This document shows positions 42,488 to 55,368 of a DNA stretch of 64,000 nt, piece after piece. Made by a program: the position numbers and the translations under genes. Each line of letters opens with the position of its first letter. Position 1 is the stretch's first letter. This DNA comes from Thermothielavioides terrestris NRRL 8126. Lineage: Eukaryota; Ascomycota; Sordariomycetes; Sordariales; Chaetomiaceae. The DNA lies in contig NC_016461.1 of NCBI RefSeq assembly GCF_000226115.1, positions 1,240,001-1,304,000 on the forward strand, given 5' to 3'. The notes under the pieces were generated by a model. The model ran no database searches and was not told the DNA's origin. It saw only the letters and a list, made by a program, of their open reading frames with translations.

Positions 42488-42880
42488 TCATCTCCACTCG
42501 CCCTCAGAGCTGGGCTTCACTGGCACATCGGGAACCTTGACATCTTCGAACTCGTCTTGGCCAATGGCGCGGAGAGTGTACGCATCTGCAGGGGTCACAC
42601 GTTGCGTCAGTCATGCCCGGGCTTCAACCGTGTTCTTGAGCGCCTCTCGTGACATACAAACTCCAAGCGCGAAGGCGGATAGCCCAAGCCCGAGAATAGC
42701 GTTCTTGCCAAGGTACGGGCGCCGCGCCCGGATGAGGGCGGGGGATTGACGGAACCGGCTGTCGTAATAGGTTGAGGGCTGGTATCTATGACGAGACGCA
42801 GTGTTAGTGGGCTACGCGGTAGGTAGGATTGAGGTCGTGCTAGTGCGATCAATGTGCTGGGTTTATACTCACCCGGCCAT
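42488..42880 (-). CDS. COA3: Cytochrome c oxidase assembly factor 3
   Basis: Minus-strand exons 42873-42880 (8 nt), 42658-42785 and 42488-42585 join to a 77-residue protein. The sequence has the basic segment FRQSPALIRARRPYLGKNAI, a single membrane helix around LGLGLSAFALGVYAYTL, and the C-terminal DEFEDVKVPDVPVKPSSEGE. This is the layout of fungal COA3 (Cox25), an inner-membrane protein that with Cox14 holds newly made Cox1 and regulates its translation through Mss51. Being short and split in three, it is invisible to simple frame searches. It is divergent from PTA1. Confidence 0.9.
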
Positions 42881-43674
42881 GACTGATTTTGAGTGGTGAA
42901 GAATGGCGCGACTCTCCTTGGATGATTCGTGGTGATCCTTTGATGCGCGGAGGCCGGAAGCTGCCGTGGAAATCGGGTGATAATGCCTTATCGACAGCCA
43001 GCCAATAAGGTGGTGAGTGGGCAGCAAGACATGGATGGTCTGTGCGTTCCTTTCACGTCACTGTCTTTCAGTTTGGCTTGGGTTTCCAAAAGAAGCGCGT
43101 CTTGCAGTGCTGGAACGAGAGCTTCCTCAAACCAACCATTCCTCCTGGCTATCAACCTCCTGAACTGACGCGACCATACAATTGAATCTGCGCAACCACG
43201 AGGAGAAAAGAGAGTTGGCGACGGCTTTGGGCAACATTACGCAGCCATTGTTTTGGCGATGGAATGGATGAGTCGATGCCATCGACCTCTGGCCGCGACC
43301 TGAAATTTACGTTCCATCTGCTAGCACCATCGACATTCTCGCCGCGCTGCAGGATGATCGTCCTTGGCTCTGGTATCCGGTAGTCGACATCAGGGGACAT
43401 TGAGTGTCTGGACTGGCCGATTGCACCGCGGTGGCTTGGGGTTTCTAGGCAGCACATTGACAGCAGCCGATGCTGGGAAGCGCCGCGCGGGTCTCATTGG
43501 GATACCTTGACTGCCTTGCTCTGCCCTTTACTTCGCCATCAGGCATCTGGCGCCGACTGTCTGTAGCCTCTTTAGCAGCCTCTTTAGCCGTTGCCCGTCA
43601 GTCGCGCCTGTCACCCCTGTCGCCCTCGTTCCATCCGCCACACGTCCCCTTTGCCCGAGGCACGTGAGACCACG
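42881..43674. promoter_or_regulatory. Divergent promoter, COA3 / PTA1
   Basis: About 0.8 kb between divergent start codons, with a C/T-rich leader before the ATG at 43675. No specific site is recognised. Confidence 0.45.
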
Positions 43675-46329
43675 ATGGCGGCCGACGCGACCGACGCATC
43701 GTCCAAGACGCTCTCGGTCGCCGAGCAGCTGGAGCAGCTCAATGCGGCGCGCAAGCTAGTGCTCGATAACATCGCCTACTACGACCGCATCGTTAAGGGC
43801 GTGCTGCCCATCATCGGGCCCACGGCGGCGCTCGAGCTGCGGCGATGGGGCGCCGAGTTCCTGGCCGAGTCGTTGGCCACGCCGGTCCTGACCATGCGCG
43901 ACAAGGAGAACATTACGGTGGCGGTGCTTGACACGCTCAGGAGGCTGATTGAGGGTGCTGGCGAGGATGTCATCGTGTTGAAGGCCTGTGTCGCGGCGGC
44001 GGCAAGCGCGTACCCCATCGCTCTGAGATGGATGTAAGTATCGTGTCTTCCTGTACTCCGTAGCGCTCTGGACGTGATACCACTCTGCTGGGATTAGTCG
44101 TGGGATTTCAAGATATGCTAACAGATGTTTCCCGTAGAATTCACAACTCCTACCATGCAGAAAGCTGGGAACAAATGTCGGCCACCAAGTCGAGGATATT
44201 ACATATCTGGGATGGGGCGCCAGCTCCGGTCAAGCTGAGCTGTATCAAATTTGCCCAGCGAGTTGTACTTTGCCAGACCGCATCAAATGGGATGGAGCAA
44301 AAGGTTGGTAAAATACCCAGAGGTTCAACGTGTTGGGGGCATGACTGACGTGAGACGCCTCCATTAGTACAACGGACTCGATATCTCCTTGAACATGGTC
44401 CCGCCGAACCACCCCTTGTTAGACCCCCGGCAACTCGAAGCAGAGGCAACCGGCCTCCTGGATAGGATGTTAGGGGTATTGCAGGACAACAGCAGGTGGG
44501 CTATACTGAGTCACCGTGTTCCTCAGCCCCATGGACTGACCGCTGCCCCAGCGACGCTCTGCTTGTCGATGCCACCCTCAACTGCCTGTCGATCTTGATC
44601 CGAACCCGGCCGGCCACATCGAACCGCATCCTCAACGCGGTGCTCAACTTCAACCCTCTGAAGCTGGCTAACTCTCCCATGACGCCGAAAACAAGAGTAC
44701 TAGTACAGTCTCTGGTGAAGACCACTCGCATATTTCTCACCAATCTGCTTAAACGGTAAGGGACTCTGCTCATTGTTGCGCGCCACGCGCAGTGGGCTCG
44801 TCTGCTGACACAGTGCTAGGGACCCGCACAATCCGATGTCGGGACGCATCCAGCAATACCTTGAGCGGCTGATGCGCTCACGAACCGAGATCTTCGACGA
44901 GGCAGGCCGCAAGCGGGCTCTTGCTGACCACACTGCGGCTGCTTATGGAGACGCCAAAAGGCAGAAGCTGGAGGGCGGGGTTGCTCAAGTCTCCATCCCG
45001 CCGCTGGGGCCAGGGCCGCACACTCTTGCTGCGGTATTCGCCCTGACAAGCAATCTCGGCCTTCAAGGGTTTGATGCCACTCAACTTCCTGCAAATCTCG
45101 CCGCCAGGATCAGCGTCAGCGCGTTGGCCACATTAGACGAGCAGGTTCTGAACTTTGCTGTCGCTGTAAGTGGCTGAAATCACAGATATCCACATATAAA
45201 GGAGAATGTAAGGACTGACTTAATCCAGGGTGTCCGGGATCGTCTCGCATCTCTTTACGGTGCAGGGCCGGCGGCAGCAGCGGGAGAACCCTCGGTGATC
45301 AACGCCGCAACAGCTCCATTGGGCGTTGAAGAGGAGGACGATGACTACGAGCCAGACCTGACTCTGGCAGAAGATACCGAGCAGATCCTTAACAAGCTCG
45401 ATAACGCGCCTCCGGAAGAGGTGATCGAACCGGCGGCCGACGCTGCTGCAGCGCTGGCTCTCGGCCCCTTCAAGCTTCCGCCTCCTCCTGCACTCGACCC
45501 TGATACTGCCGCTAGCCTCAGTCAAGCGGCAGCTTCTCGCGTCTTCGGGCCGGTGTCAGCTCTCAAAGACGGCGGCGCCGTGCGGAAATCGAAGGCTGGC
45601 ATCAACCGGCTTGCAGCGAGCTCCTACGACCACGAGTCGTGGATGACCCTCATCACGCGCCTCGCCACTCGAAGCACGGCGGGTCTCGACGACGTCAGCA
45701 GCAGCATCAAGCAGGAAGACGCAGGTTCGGCGCTCGACCGACCGCGCGTGTCCCTGGGCGACACCATCCGCGAGATGCTCTACACCTACATCCTCGAGGA
45801 CTGGCGGCGGCGCATAGAGATCGCCGTTGCTTGGCTCTGCGAGGAGTGGTACAACGACCAGCTGACCAAGCGCAGCGGCAGCAACGCGCCCCTGCACTAC
45901 GAAAAGTGGACGCTGCGGCTGGTTGACGGGTTTCTGAGCTACATCACGACGCAAGACAAGGTGCTGACGAGGTTCCTTGCCGAGATACCCGAATTGAGCA
46001 AGGCGCTGCTGGGGAAGCTGAAGGGACTCTGCGCGGACCCGACGACGGTGCAACTTGCACTGACGAGTCTGCTGTATCTGGTCATGATGCGGCCGCCAGT
46101 AAGAGAGATCGCGTTAGACACGGTGGCGGATATCTGGTCTGAGTGTGAGTTTCTGTTCCCTGCTTTCCATGGCCTTCTCTTTGACGGCTGACGAGGTGTT
46201 GCAGATGAGGATGCTCGCCCCTTGGCGGCCAAGTATCTTGCCAAGTGGCGGCCGGGCTTCATCGAGTCACAGACTCGCGGTGCTCAGGGCGATGCGGCCC
46301 CTGCTAACAACGTGGCGATCGCGGCGTGA
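43675..46329 (+). CDS. PTA1: Cleavage and polyadenylation factor subunit Pta1 (symplekin family)
   Basis: Seven exons, 43675-44033, 44138-44303, 44368-44495, 44552-44755, 44820-45165, 45229-46144 and 46205-46329, join to 747 residues. The N-terminal HEAT-like region (AEQLEQLNAARKLVLDNIAY, VLPIIGPTAALELRRWGAEF, WDGAPAPVKLSCIKFAQRVV, NHPLLDPRQLEAEATGLLDR) matches the symplekin/Pta1 family. Later parts include VLVQSLVKTTRIFLTNLLKR and the helical ILEDWRRRIEIAVAWLCEEW. Pta1 scaffolds the pre-mRNA 3'-end cleavage and polyadenylation complex in the nucleus. All six introns have strong signals. Length is close to fungal Pta1. Confidence 0.95.
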
Positions 46330-47693
46330 AGCAACTCGAAATTACGAGAGGGGGCCTGGTTTGGCGGCTGCATCTCGAAGGACTGCACGACTTTGTATGA
46401 TTATCGCTACACATCATCGTTGACATACCCATTGCATGAAAGGGATTTTCATGGAGAGAGTTACCAAGAAGATTAGCGGCGTTGGGGTTGGGGACAGCCA
46501 AAACCACGGGAGGAGGTGGAGTGTGGACTCTCCGCCAACGGGCATCGTTGTATCATGCTTACTGCCCTGCGGAATACATAGACAAGCTTGAGGACAAATA
46601 AGTCTGCAACGAAACCCATCTTACGCGTCTGGTCATCGGGACACGCGTCACAGAGACGCGACGTGGAGAAAACGAATCACCAAGAGCATCATCGTCATAA
46701 CTGAAACGTAATATTACGGGCGCGTCGACCTGAACCAGGTTTACCCATTGCGCGGGATCTGTCTATCACGGATTGACTGGTCGAAGTGAGACCGAAAAGT
46801 CCTTCGCTCTTGAATTGCTTGCGTGATATCAAGCCAGAGAATGCATACCTTATTGTTCCACGTCTACGGAATACTTGTATCACCGATCTGTAATCTGTCC
46901 GTGTGTCCCAGTACGCTGTACGCAGTGTCATTGACGAGTGCAAGGATTGCCCAGCAACAGCCAGGCACAGCCTTTTCACCCCTGTCTCAGGTTCCTGCGA
47001 GGCGGCCCGAGCGCGTGGGCAGTTCGCGTGGGCAGTTCGGCAAGAAGAGGGGGCTGAATCCGGCAATCCACCGAAAGGAAAGGCTCCACTTCTCAAGACG
47101 GTTGCTGTGGCAGTGGGATGAGATAGTTACCTAACACGACAGTGATTCTGACGCCACTTTCGCGTTGGGCCTTTAAGACGCGCCAACAAACTGCCTTTGA
47201 GCAGCCAACCCGGTGTCCCAAGAGCCGGTGAGTTTTGCTTTTGCCGGGAGGTGCGTCAACATCAACACAGATTTGCAGAATTGAAAGACCACCCAGATTT
47301 GCTTGATCCATGCTTGAATTACTTTTCCACGGGAAGTACCACGCTACTGGCCTTGTAATATACAGATTTAACGGTTAAGTTACCAAAGTCTGCAAGCGTA
47401 TGGAAACCAAAGAAACCAAAACGTCCAACACCACGTCGAGGTCCGACACCGACTCAAGGCGCACACGAACGTTCGAAAAAAAAAAACTGAGACGCTCTCA
47501 CGAGGTAACCGCGCAATTATACGGTTTGGCAGCGTAAACGGAAAATAGGCGGCCTTACTCGAACACCCAGATCCCGGCCGCAGCATCGGTACCCAACTAG
47601 GTTGCTTGGAAGTGGGAACGAACGTCCTGGGAAAACCCGTCTGTCGCTGTCCAGGTTCTCCGTGTCTTGATTTCATCTCCGCCTACGCGAGAA
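46330..47693. other. Tandem intergenic region
   Basis: 1.36 kb with no supported gene. It should contain the PTA1 3' UTR and the promoter of the She3-like gene. Small frames present are not coding-like. Confidence 0.4.
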
Positions 47694-49497
47694 ATGCGCA
47701 ACAAGCTCGTGAAGGCTCGGCCACATTCCGACCAAAAGCCGGCCTTCTCAATCCACCAGGACGACGAACACAGTATGTCTCAAATCCCTTCCCCTCTGTG
47801 TCAGTGTTCCGGTTTCTGCTGCAGGTGCCTGGCCTGTGTCCCGGGAAGGTGCAGCTTACTCAGTTGGGCATGTCGGCGTGCTGTGTCTGGATAGCTGCAC
47901 TGTTTTTCAAGGAGCGGCTTATTGTGTTGGGTCCAGTCCATTTGTCCATTTTGGTCTCTAGACACGGTGAGGGCGCCGGCGCAGATTTGCAACAGAAGCT
48001 GACATCAGGGTCAACAAAGATCTCTCGTCAGTCACCGTCGTCCAGGCCGAAACTACACCAGCTACTACACCGAGCAAACCATTACCAAACAAGGCGCCGA
48101 AATCTTTGCATGACCACCCCTCGCCCAGGTCGACCCTCACTCCCGCCTCGGAGGGCACGATCAACTCTGCCATGTCACGGACAGCGGTGGCCGGCGGAGT
48201 CAATGGCAAAGCGAACCCGCCTGCTTCAAGTCCTCCGTTGTCCCCGCGCATAGTGAACCGCATGAACTCAACCATACGAACGGTACCTAGCTTCGACGAC
48301 AAGCCAAGGCAACCGGGGGAGGATTCAAGCACCGACGGGACGCCATCGCACTCGACATCGCGGGACTCCGGATTCTCCAGTTCGATCAACAGCACCGCCA
48401 GCATGTCGTCAGCGACTTCGCAACAACAACAACAGCAGCAGCAGCAACAACAACAACGGGGGGATGCGAATCCTAATGGAATAAGCAAAATGCCCTCGAT
48501 CAGCAGACTAAAACCAAGCAGCTCAACAACGACGCCGGATGGCGGAGAAGTCCTTCGCGACACGGCACCGAGGGCACTAAGATCCCGCCCGAGCTTCGCC
48601 GATTTCGCCCAACGAGATAGCAGCCTCAGCCCCTCGTCATCATTATTACCGCCCAGCACCAGTGCCGACCCCGGTGGAGGACCCAGCACGACCGATGCCT
48701 CCCTCACAGCGACCGAAGCCAGCCTCTCCCACGGCTGGGACAACTCCGTCGGCAAAGCTGGCCTAGGCAAGACCGGCCGCGTGATCAACCGCCTCGTATC
48801 CGACAACGAGGCCCTCAAGCGCGACATCCAGATCGAACGTCTCCGCGCCGAAGAATCCCGCCAGACCGCTCGCCTTCTCGAAGACAAGCTCGAGCGTGTC
48901 GTCTCCGACTACGAGTCGCGCCTGCTCGAGGCCAACGTCACCAAGGCACTCCTCGCGCGGAAGGAACGTCAGGTCGAGTCGCTGCAAGACGCGGTCGAGC
49001 TCGAGCGCCAGCGGGCCGTCAACGCCGCGGAGCGCGAGCGCATCTGGAAGGACGAGATGGAAAAGGCCCGCGCCGAAGCCAAGCGCCAGGTCGAGGAGGC
49101 GACCAATTACGCGGCGTTCTGCGAGGGCCGGTACAACGCGATCAGCAGCCATTGGAAGGAGCAGGGGGAAGAGGTGCAGCGGTCCATAACGAGGATGCGG
49201 AAGGAGGTGGAGGACCTCGCGGCCGAGAGGAAGAGGGACGACGAGAAGATCGAGACCTTGCGGGAGCTGTGCGACCAGCAGGATGGGAATATACGGGAGC
49301 TGAGGCGGCAGAAGGACGAGATTGAGATGCAGTTTCAGAGGTATAAGGCCCAACAGGAGGAGGAGCTCAGAGAGATCAAGCGGTTGGCGGACCAGAGGGA
49401 GAAGGAGCAGGAGCGGATGCTGCGCGAGGCGAAAGAGGCGCTGGATAAGTTGCGGTGGGCACTGAATGTGAAGGAGAAGATTCCGTGGGCTCAGTGA
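47694..49497 (+). CDS. SHE3: She3-like coiled-coil protein (SWI5-dependent HO expression protein 3 family)
   Basis: Exons 47694-47772 and 47996-49497 join to 526 residues. Residues about 1-260 are Ser/Thr/Pro-rich and disordered, with a 12-Gln run (48421-48456). The conserved part starts GKAGLGKTGRVINRLVSDNE-ALKRDIQIERLRAEESRQTA and continues as a long coiled coil to the end (ISSHWKEQGEEVQRSITRMR, LRELCDQQDGNIRELRRQKD, ending LDKLRWALNVKEKIPWAQ). This matches the filamentous fungal proteins assigned to the She3 family. Yeast She3 links She2-bound mRNA to myosin Myo4; whether that role holds here is uncertain. The 223-nt intron (gtatgt...aacag) fits frame, though a further small exon could hide in it. 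Confidence 0.87.
48421..48456 (+). repeat. CAA/CAG repeat encoding 12 Gln
   Basis: Four CAA, four CAG, four CAA codons in a row, in frame inside the disordered part of the She3-like protein. Confidence 0.92.
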
Positions 49498-51014
49498 GGT
49501 GCTCGGTCGGAACCGTCCCGCCTTGGGAGAAGGAGGCCAGACTTGGTCCTATTGCCTCTAGGGATGGCACCTTTAAGACTGCCTCCCTCCTGGTATTGGC
49601 TCGCACCGGGGGTTTTCTCTGCCATTTTTCGAGCAGTGGGCAGGGTGGGTTTTGTTTCTTTTCTAACTCATGTCGGCGTCTCCCCGCTCTTAACGGCATT
49701 GTAATGATGATACCAGCCAGCTCGACCGGAGTGGGTGGGGCAGGCAAATAGACCAATTATGGTTGCGAGGGAAGCAGCACGGCGAGCGGTCAGGGCAAGC
49801 GATCGATCATGCATGGACGGCGACGGCAACACAACTCCTGGTCGTGGTTCGGATACATAGTTTTTTCTTATCTTTCTTTTCGTTCCTATCATGGTCTGGG
49901 ACTTTAGGGAATAGGATTCAAATAGGTCGCGGTTGGGGGCGTTGCTGAGAGGTTTTGTCAAGGTTCTGGAAATCGAAGAAACGCACACAAGGCTGAATAT
50001 ATGGCGAGCACATGGTCACAGTATCTCTCTACTACTTTCTCCTGTGGCACACAACATCAAATGCATTGCTCCTCAGAATGACTCTAAATTCAGTGGTGCG
50101 GTGGTTATCAGGTTGTGCAGCAAATTGTTCCCGAGTCGCTTTGTTTAATGTTTTGCTTGGCAACCGCCCTGTTCAGGGGCTTCCTCGGTTCAGGGGGTAA
50201 CCGAAGGTGGTTTAAGATGGCCGGTTTGTTTGCAAGGAACACAAGCATCATGGTATTCTAAGAGCTTCGCCTATTCACCCCACCGGGTTCTGATCCTGAT
50301 TGGCATCCTCAAGCGTGTGGGAGCTGTCTGACTGCAGCGGCGATGGACCACGGTGCCTGGAAGGCGCGGAAGTACCAGGTAGACTCATGGTCGGGTAAGG
50401 TACTCATGAGAACACGGAAAGTAACATCATGAATTCTGCAAAGTATCTCATTCCTGTATAACCCGTAGACCTCAGCGAACCTTCATGGCACAGTCGGTGC
50501 CGGGCTGGCGCTACGGAATCGACTAGCCCGGCATTGGGCAGGTTCCCAGCCAGGCTCGCACCTTCCTGCGCGGCAAACAGGTCCTGATCCTTGGCTCTGC
50601 CGCTCAACCTCCGCACAAAAATCCGAATTCACCTTCTGGATTTTAGCTAAGTGGTTCGTTTTGAGTTCCAACTTTTCCAGCTCTGGTTCCAAGTTCTGCT
50701 CTCTCCCCGACCTTGCAACCTTCCAAACCTCCAAACTTCCAAGCCTCCCAGCTTCCCAGCTTCCAATGGGTACCGGCCGCCGCAATTAGGTCCTGGCCAG
50801 AATCTGAGCTTCGACTGGGAAACTGTTGGCTTTCGCGGCCCCACCGCACAGTCCCGATCTCTGGTAAGGGGTTCCTTTGCAGAGTGCTCTGCCGCGAGCG
50901 TCGATCGGCGCTCATAAAGAAGTTAAGCTGAACGTTTGGATCCTATTTAGTTGGTACTTTTGCCCTGTTGTTGACGACTACCCACCCGCTGTCGACGACC
51001 CGGCCATCGTCACG
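49498..51014. other. Tandem intergenic region with CTTCCAA-type repeats
   Basis: 1.5 kb without a supported gene. At about 50715-50765 there is a degenerate repeat of CTTCCAA/CTCCAAA/CTTCCCAG units in the presumed promoter of the next gene. A TGATGA at 49705-49710 lacks a partner D box. Confidence 0.4.
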
Positions 51015-54000
51015 ATGGAGGGCCTGACCGAGTTTTACCTGACGACATTCTGGGCGTACAAGCCCAAGGCTGTGAGACAAGTACTCGACGACCTGATGAA
51101 CCTGGGATATGTAGGTCTTCCCATTTTTTAAAAAAAATTTCCATCTATATACTAACCACGGCCGTAGGACGAAGCCGATTTCAGCTACGACGGCGAGTAC
51201 CAGTGGTTTAAGATCAGGTGCTGCGAAAGCGATGCCAGCGGGATTCGCAGGGCCTTTGCCCTCACGACTCGCAACATTGAAGAGGAGGCGTTTGGGACCC
51301 ACGAGGACAGCATTCTGTGCGACGATGATACCCTCAAGGTAGCCTTTGCGTTCTTCCTAGAGGGCTTAATCCAACACGCTGACACTGAGTAGTCGTCCTT
51401 CGACAATGAATGGTTTAGCCAGGGACTTGAGGGACACTCTGGTCTCAAGGATGATGATGTCGAGGAGTCTCACCATCACGGAACCATCGCGCAGTATCCC
51501 TACAACTCCATATGGGACGATCTCGACAAGCACAATGAACCATACTCAGTGCACGATATCTTGACCGACCAGCAGCTCGAGAACCTAAAAGCGGAGGCGG
51601 AAGTTGAGTTATCTTTTCACCTCGCCGGGAAATTGGTTTGCATCAGTGGCGGCAGCGAGCAGATGGTGCGCAAGACGCGCGAAAAGCTCAAGGTCATGCT
51701 CGCCATCAAGGTAAGCAGCCCTCGCCCAAAAATTCCCCGTAACAGTACTGATCAAGGTTGTAGAAATTGTCAGAGATACCGCCCATGGCTGAGCACTTGG
51801 CGTATGCCGAAGATTACGTTGAGCCGGGCCCCGACGAATTCACCGCCGACATCCGTTACCTGGCCAACATCGACCCCGTGCTGGTTTCTTCAACGCTCCT
51901 TGATCGAGTCACTGTAGAGAGTCTGGCGGCTTCTTACCAGATGATCTACCGAGAAGGGGCCTCACTTCGCCTGTGTTTCTGGGTACCGGAGAAGTCCTGT
52001 CGGGTTTCCCTCCTTGGCCCTAAAGTCCCTTTTCGGCACAAGGACAAGTCGACCTTGGGAAACCGACCTACGATCATCCAGATAGACCGTGGCAAGGTCA
52101 CATTCATTGCTGGAGAAGCCAATGATTCTGTGGAGAACCCGAGTCCCGAGACCGAAAACCTGGATGAGACTTGGACCGAGCCCGAACCGCTTGGATCAGC
52201 AACAGACGCTGCATACACTATTCCTGATGGTGACAATACCGAGACAAACTTTGATGAGTTTACGGACGAGGAAGTCGTTGACAGCGACGACGAGCCGTCG
52301 GCGTCGAATCATAGAACGCCTAGTGCAACTGCTTCTGGGCCGATTGTCAAGCAGGCGGACTCAATTTCTGGTGTTGACGAGATCTCCAATCTCGATCTGA
52401 GTTCCTCAGCTACACACCTAACAGATGTGAAAGCCTCAGGAGACGGAGCGGGGTTAGGTGAGAAGGAACAGGATGAGCTCGCATTTACCGGCACCAACTG
52501 TCTGGTTGACATGCTGGCAGCCGTCCAGACCGTCACCCCGAGCAGTGATCTGAGTTCTTGTCTCAAGTGGACAATGGCTCCACTGATTCCCTGGCCTTCG
52601 GAGAACAACGGAAAGGAAGGAAGCGAAAGCGATCCCAAAACATTTCATTCAGACAAAGTCAGTGGCGCAGGGGGGAACGAGAATGGCACCCAAACTTCGG
52701 GTGCAAGCTATATGAGCCCGCATGCCCAACGCTTCATGGAGTATCTCAAGTCGGGCGCCGAGGACTTCAAGAGCATGAAGAGCCACGACGCCGCGCAGCA
52801 GCCGGAAGATCCGACAATCGTGGGTCCTTCGGCGCTCTCAAGGCCGGGTGTGCATCCTTGCCCGCCTTCGGACCTTCGTTCGGGAGGCGGCCTGCTTGCC
52901 ACAGACAGTTTCATCAAGGAGACCGAAGCAGCGATTGCAAGGCTGTTGTCTCTGGGCCCTTACAGGCGCGGCAAAGTCGCCGTGAGGGCTGAGTTTGGTC
53001 GTGCAATTCTTGAAGTCACGGATCCATCCGGCGTGGCATTCAACGACGAGACGACACCCAGCAACGGATGGAGAAAAAGCGACTTGCTGACCAATATGAG
53101 GATGGGTTTTGGCGGAAATCGAAACATCCACTTCACCAAAATTCTGTCAACCTATGCCTCCGACATCGTGGACATGATCAACACGAAGCTCGACGGGGCT
53201 CAACTCTGGAGTCGGGAGCCAAGTCGGGCCTGGACGACTTACTCGTTCTACTGTATTCCACGTTCAAGGGAGAACAGTCGTCGGTTTATCATTGATGTCG
53301 AAGATGATGGTTCCTCCGGCAACGTCTTACGATACTCCATTCGTGGAGATGGCGACGATCCCCTCAGCACCGAACAGCCATCGTTGCCAGTTTACATTCA
53401 CGCGATCCGCCGTCACTGGGATCTGAGCATTGTGGTGTCCCACGTCAATACGGAGGAGCTACACGAGGCATACGGCATCTTTGCCAATTATCTGCTGCAG
53501 ACGCTCGATACTTCGTAAGTGCTGCATATGGACCCCCCAACACTTTCCGTGGGCCCTAGGCTTACAAGCCCTGCAGACTGAGGAGCAAAGGCGCCCCAAG
53601 TGTTTACTATGCAAGTCACGAAAGCTTCACCGCGGAAGTGGAAGAAGTCCGCGTTTTGACCAAGTGGCGATACCCTAGTCTGGACAGAAGGAGTGCACTC
53701 GAGATCACCGAGGTTGAGCAGATGGAGATCGAGCTGCCTGATTATCTCGAAAATGGATGGAGGGCATTTCTCGCTCGCCCTTGGAACCGCCGAGAGGCAA
53801 AGGAGATGCGATGCCGGGGCGAGTTTCCGCGCTGGTACGAGGCAGCCGTGGTATCCTCTGAGATTGAGGAACTTTGCAGGCTGAACATGGAGCTCGGTCT
53901 TGGAGAGAAGGCAGACTGGGACCCTGAAGACCTCAGGACGCGCGGAGTCTTCTCTACCCTCTATGGTCCGGCGTTGCAGATGGTGAGGGAGATGGACCAT

Positions 54001-54249
54001 GTCGGCCGAAACGACGACAACTGCCAGTCGCAGCGTTACGCCCATTTGCTGCTTCGCCCAAACAACCCCCCTTGTCACGTTCCCGGATCCCTGACATCAG
54101 AGAAACAGCGCCAACATCGGGGAATGGGCTTAGACGGGGCACAATCTGAGACCTCGTCCAGTGCGTTTGAAAGTACGCACCGAAGATTGTCGAACCTGAT
54201 GTTGGCCCCCGGAGGATTTGATGATGACCCCACGAAGAAGTACTGGTAG
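51015..54249 (+). CDS. Large fungal protein of unknown function, possibly with a KH-like segment
   Basis: Five exons, 51015-51110, 51168-51338, 51393-51710, 51764-53514 and 53577-54249, join to 1002 residues. The N-terminal MEGLTEFYLTTFWAYKPKAV is followed by a region ending FHLAGKLVCISGGSEQMVRK-TREKLKVMLAIK, whose GG-containing helix-turn resembles a degenerate KH fold. Then come ordered blocks such as IPPMAEHLAYAEDYVEPGPD, a long acidic linker (about residues 325-500), and a second ordered half (FIKETEAAIARLLSLGPYRR, ALEITEVEQMEIELPDYLEN). It resembles fungal proteins carrying a DUF7905-type domain, but this is recalled with low certainty. The start at 51015 is chosen for context; an upstream exon is possible. 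Confidence 0.75.
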
Positions 54250-55368
54250 GAGTACTCCTTTTCAAGTCGGTTGACGATTCAGGGCCGGATGAGTTGCGCG
54301 TTTTGTTTTGTCTCCTCGAGATCACGCGACTGCCGCGCAGTTTTCCTGGACTTTGTTGTTTGTGGATCTGGGTCGCGTATTCCGTACGTGGATCATAGAT
54401 GTTGCACGTACCGCACCAAGATGGCGGCCCGATGTTTCACATTACCGATGAGATTAACTAGCACTTACTCGTAGCAAGTCCCCGAGAATGGCGATGGATT
54501 CGTTTAGAAGTTGGGGAAGTTGTGGTGCTGACTTGGGATTTCTCATGGAATCAAAATCGATAAACAACTGCGCTTGGGGTCGTTAAGGGGGAGTCCCTTG
54601 AACTTCGAAACCTAAATTCCAGGGTAGTTGAACAAATATGAAGGGGAGCCAGGGATACTGTAGTGTAGAGCGTGGTCCAAGTTGTCCCGCTCGACCCCCC
54701 TTGTTTCTCCAGCTCAGGGGTTGGGGTGCCAAGACCGGGTGTAAACAGGGCGGCCACAGCAACGCCGGCCAAGATTGTCGTTCGGGTCTCGAGGAAACAG
54801 GCAAACAACCTGGCTAGGCTTTTCTTATTCTTCTTCTTCTTCTTTCTCTTTTCGGGCCGTCATCTTCAGATCAACGGCGTATAGAGCACAGTGCACTACC
54901 CCATAAATGTAACGCGTACCTGCTACTGGCTGCACTCTGCCAGATGCGGGCGGAACGTGTGGGGAACAGCAATGGCGTCATCGTACTTCGGTCCAGCATT
55001 CTCACTGCAGCAAGTAAGGTGAAGACGGCGCGGATGGCGCCATCGGAGTGCATTTCTGCGTCTTGGAACCTTCTCCAATTAGGCCCGACTCGACGTCCCC
55101 TGCGCAATGCCGCCTTGCACTGGAGGCGTCTTCGCAAGGGTACCTACTACACTCAGTAGGGAAGGTGCAGGGATACAGGAAGGTGACCATTGATGCTGGT
55201 AGCTCACGACGCACGCTGCGTTTTCGCCTCACATACTACCTGTGTACCTCTATAAGACTTGGGAGTCCATCCGGAGTGCGTCGCGGCCTACGTTCCTGCA
55301 CTTACTCCCACGAAACGAATCACAGCAACGAACTCGGAGTTTGGACATTGAATAGTGCCTAGGTACAC
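54250..55368. other. Tandem intergenic region
   Basis: 1.1 kb with no supported gene. A T-rich run with TTC repeats lies at about 54820-54855 in the 3' flank side. The right end is promoter and leader of the transporter gene. Confidence 0.4.

Noticed and set aside
49704..49710. C-box-like ATGATGA
   Set aside because: The next CTGA on the strand is about 240 nt away with no stem.
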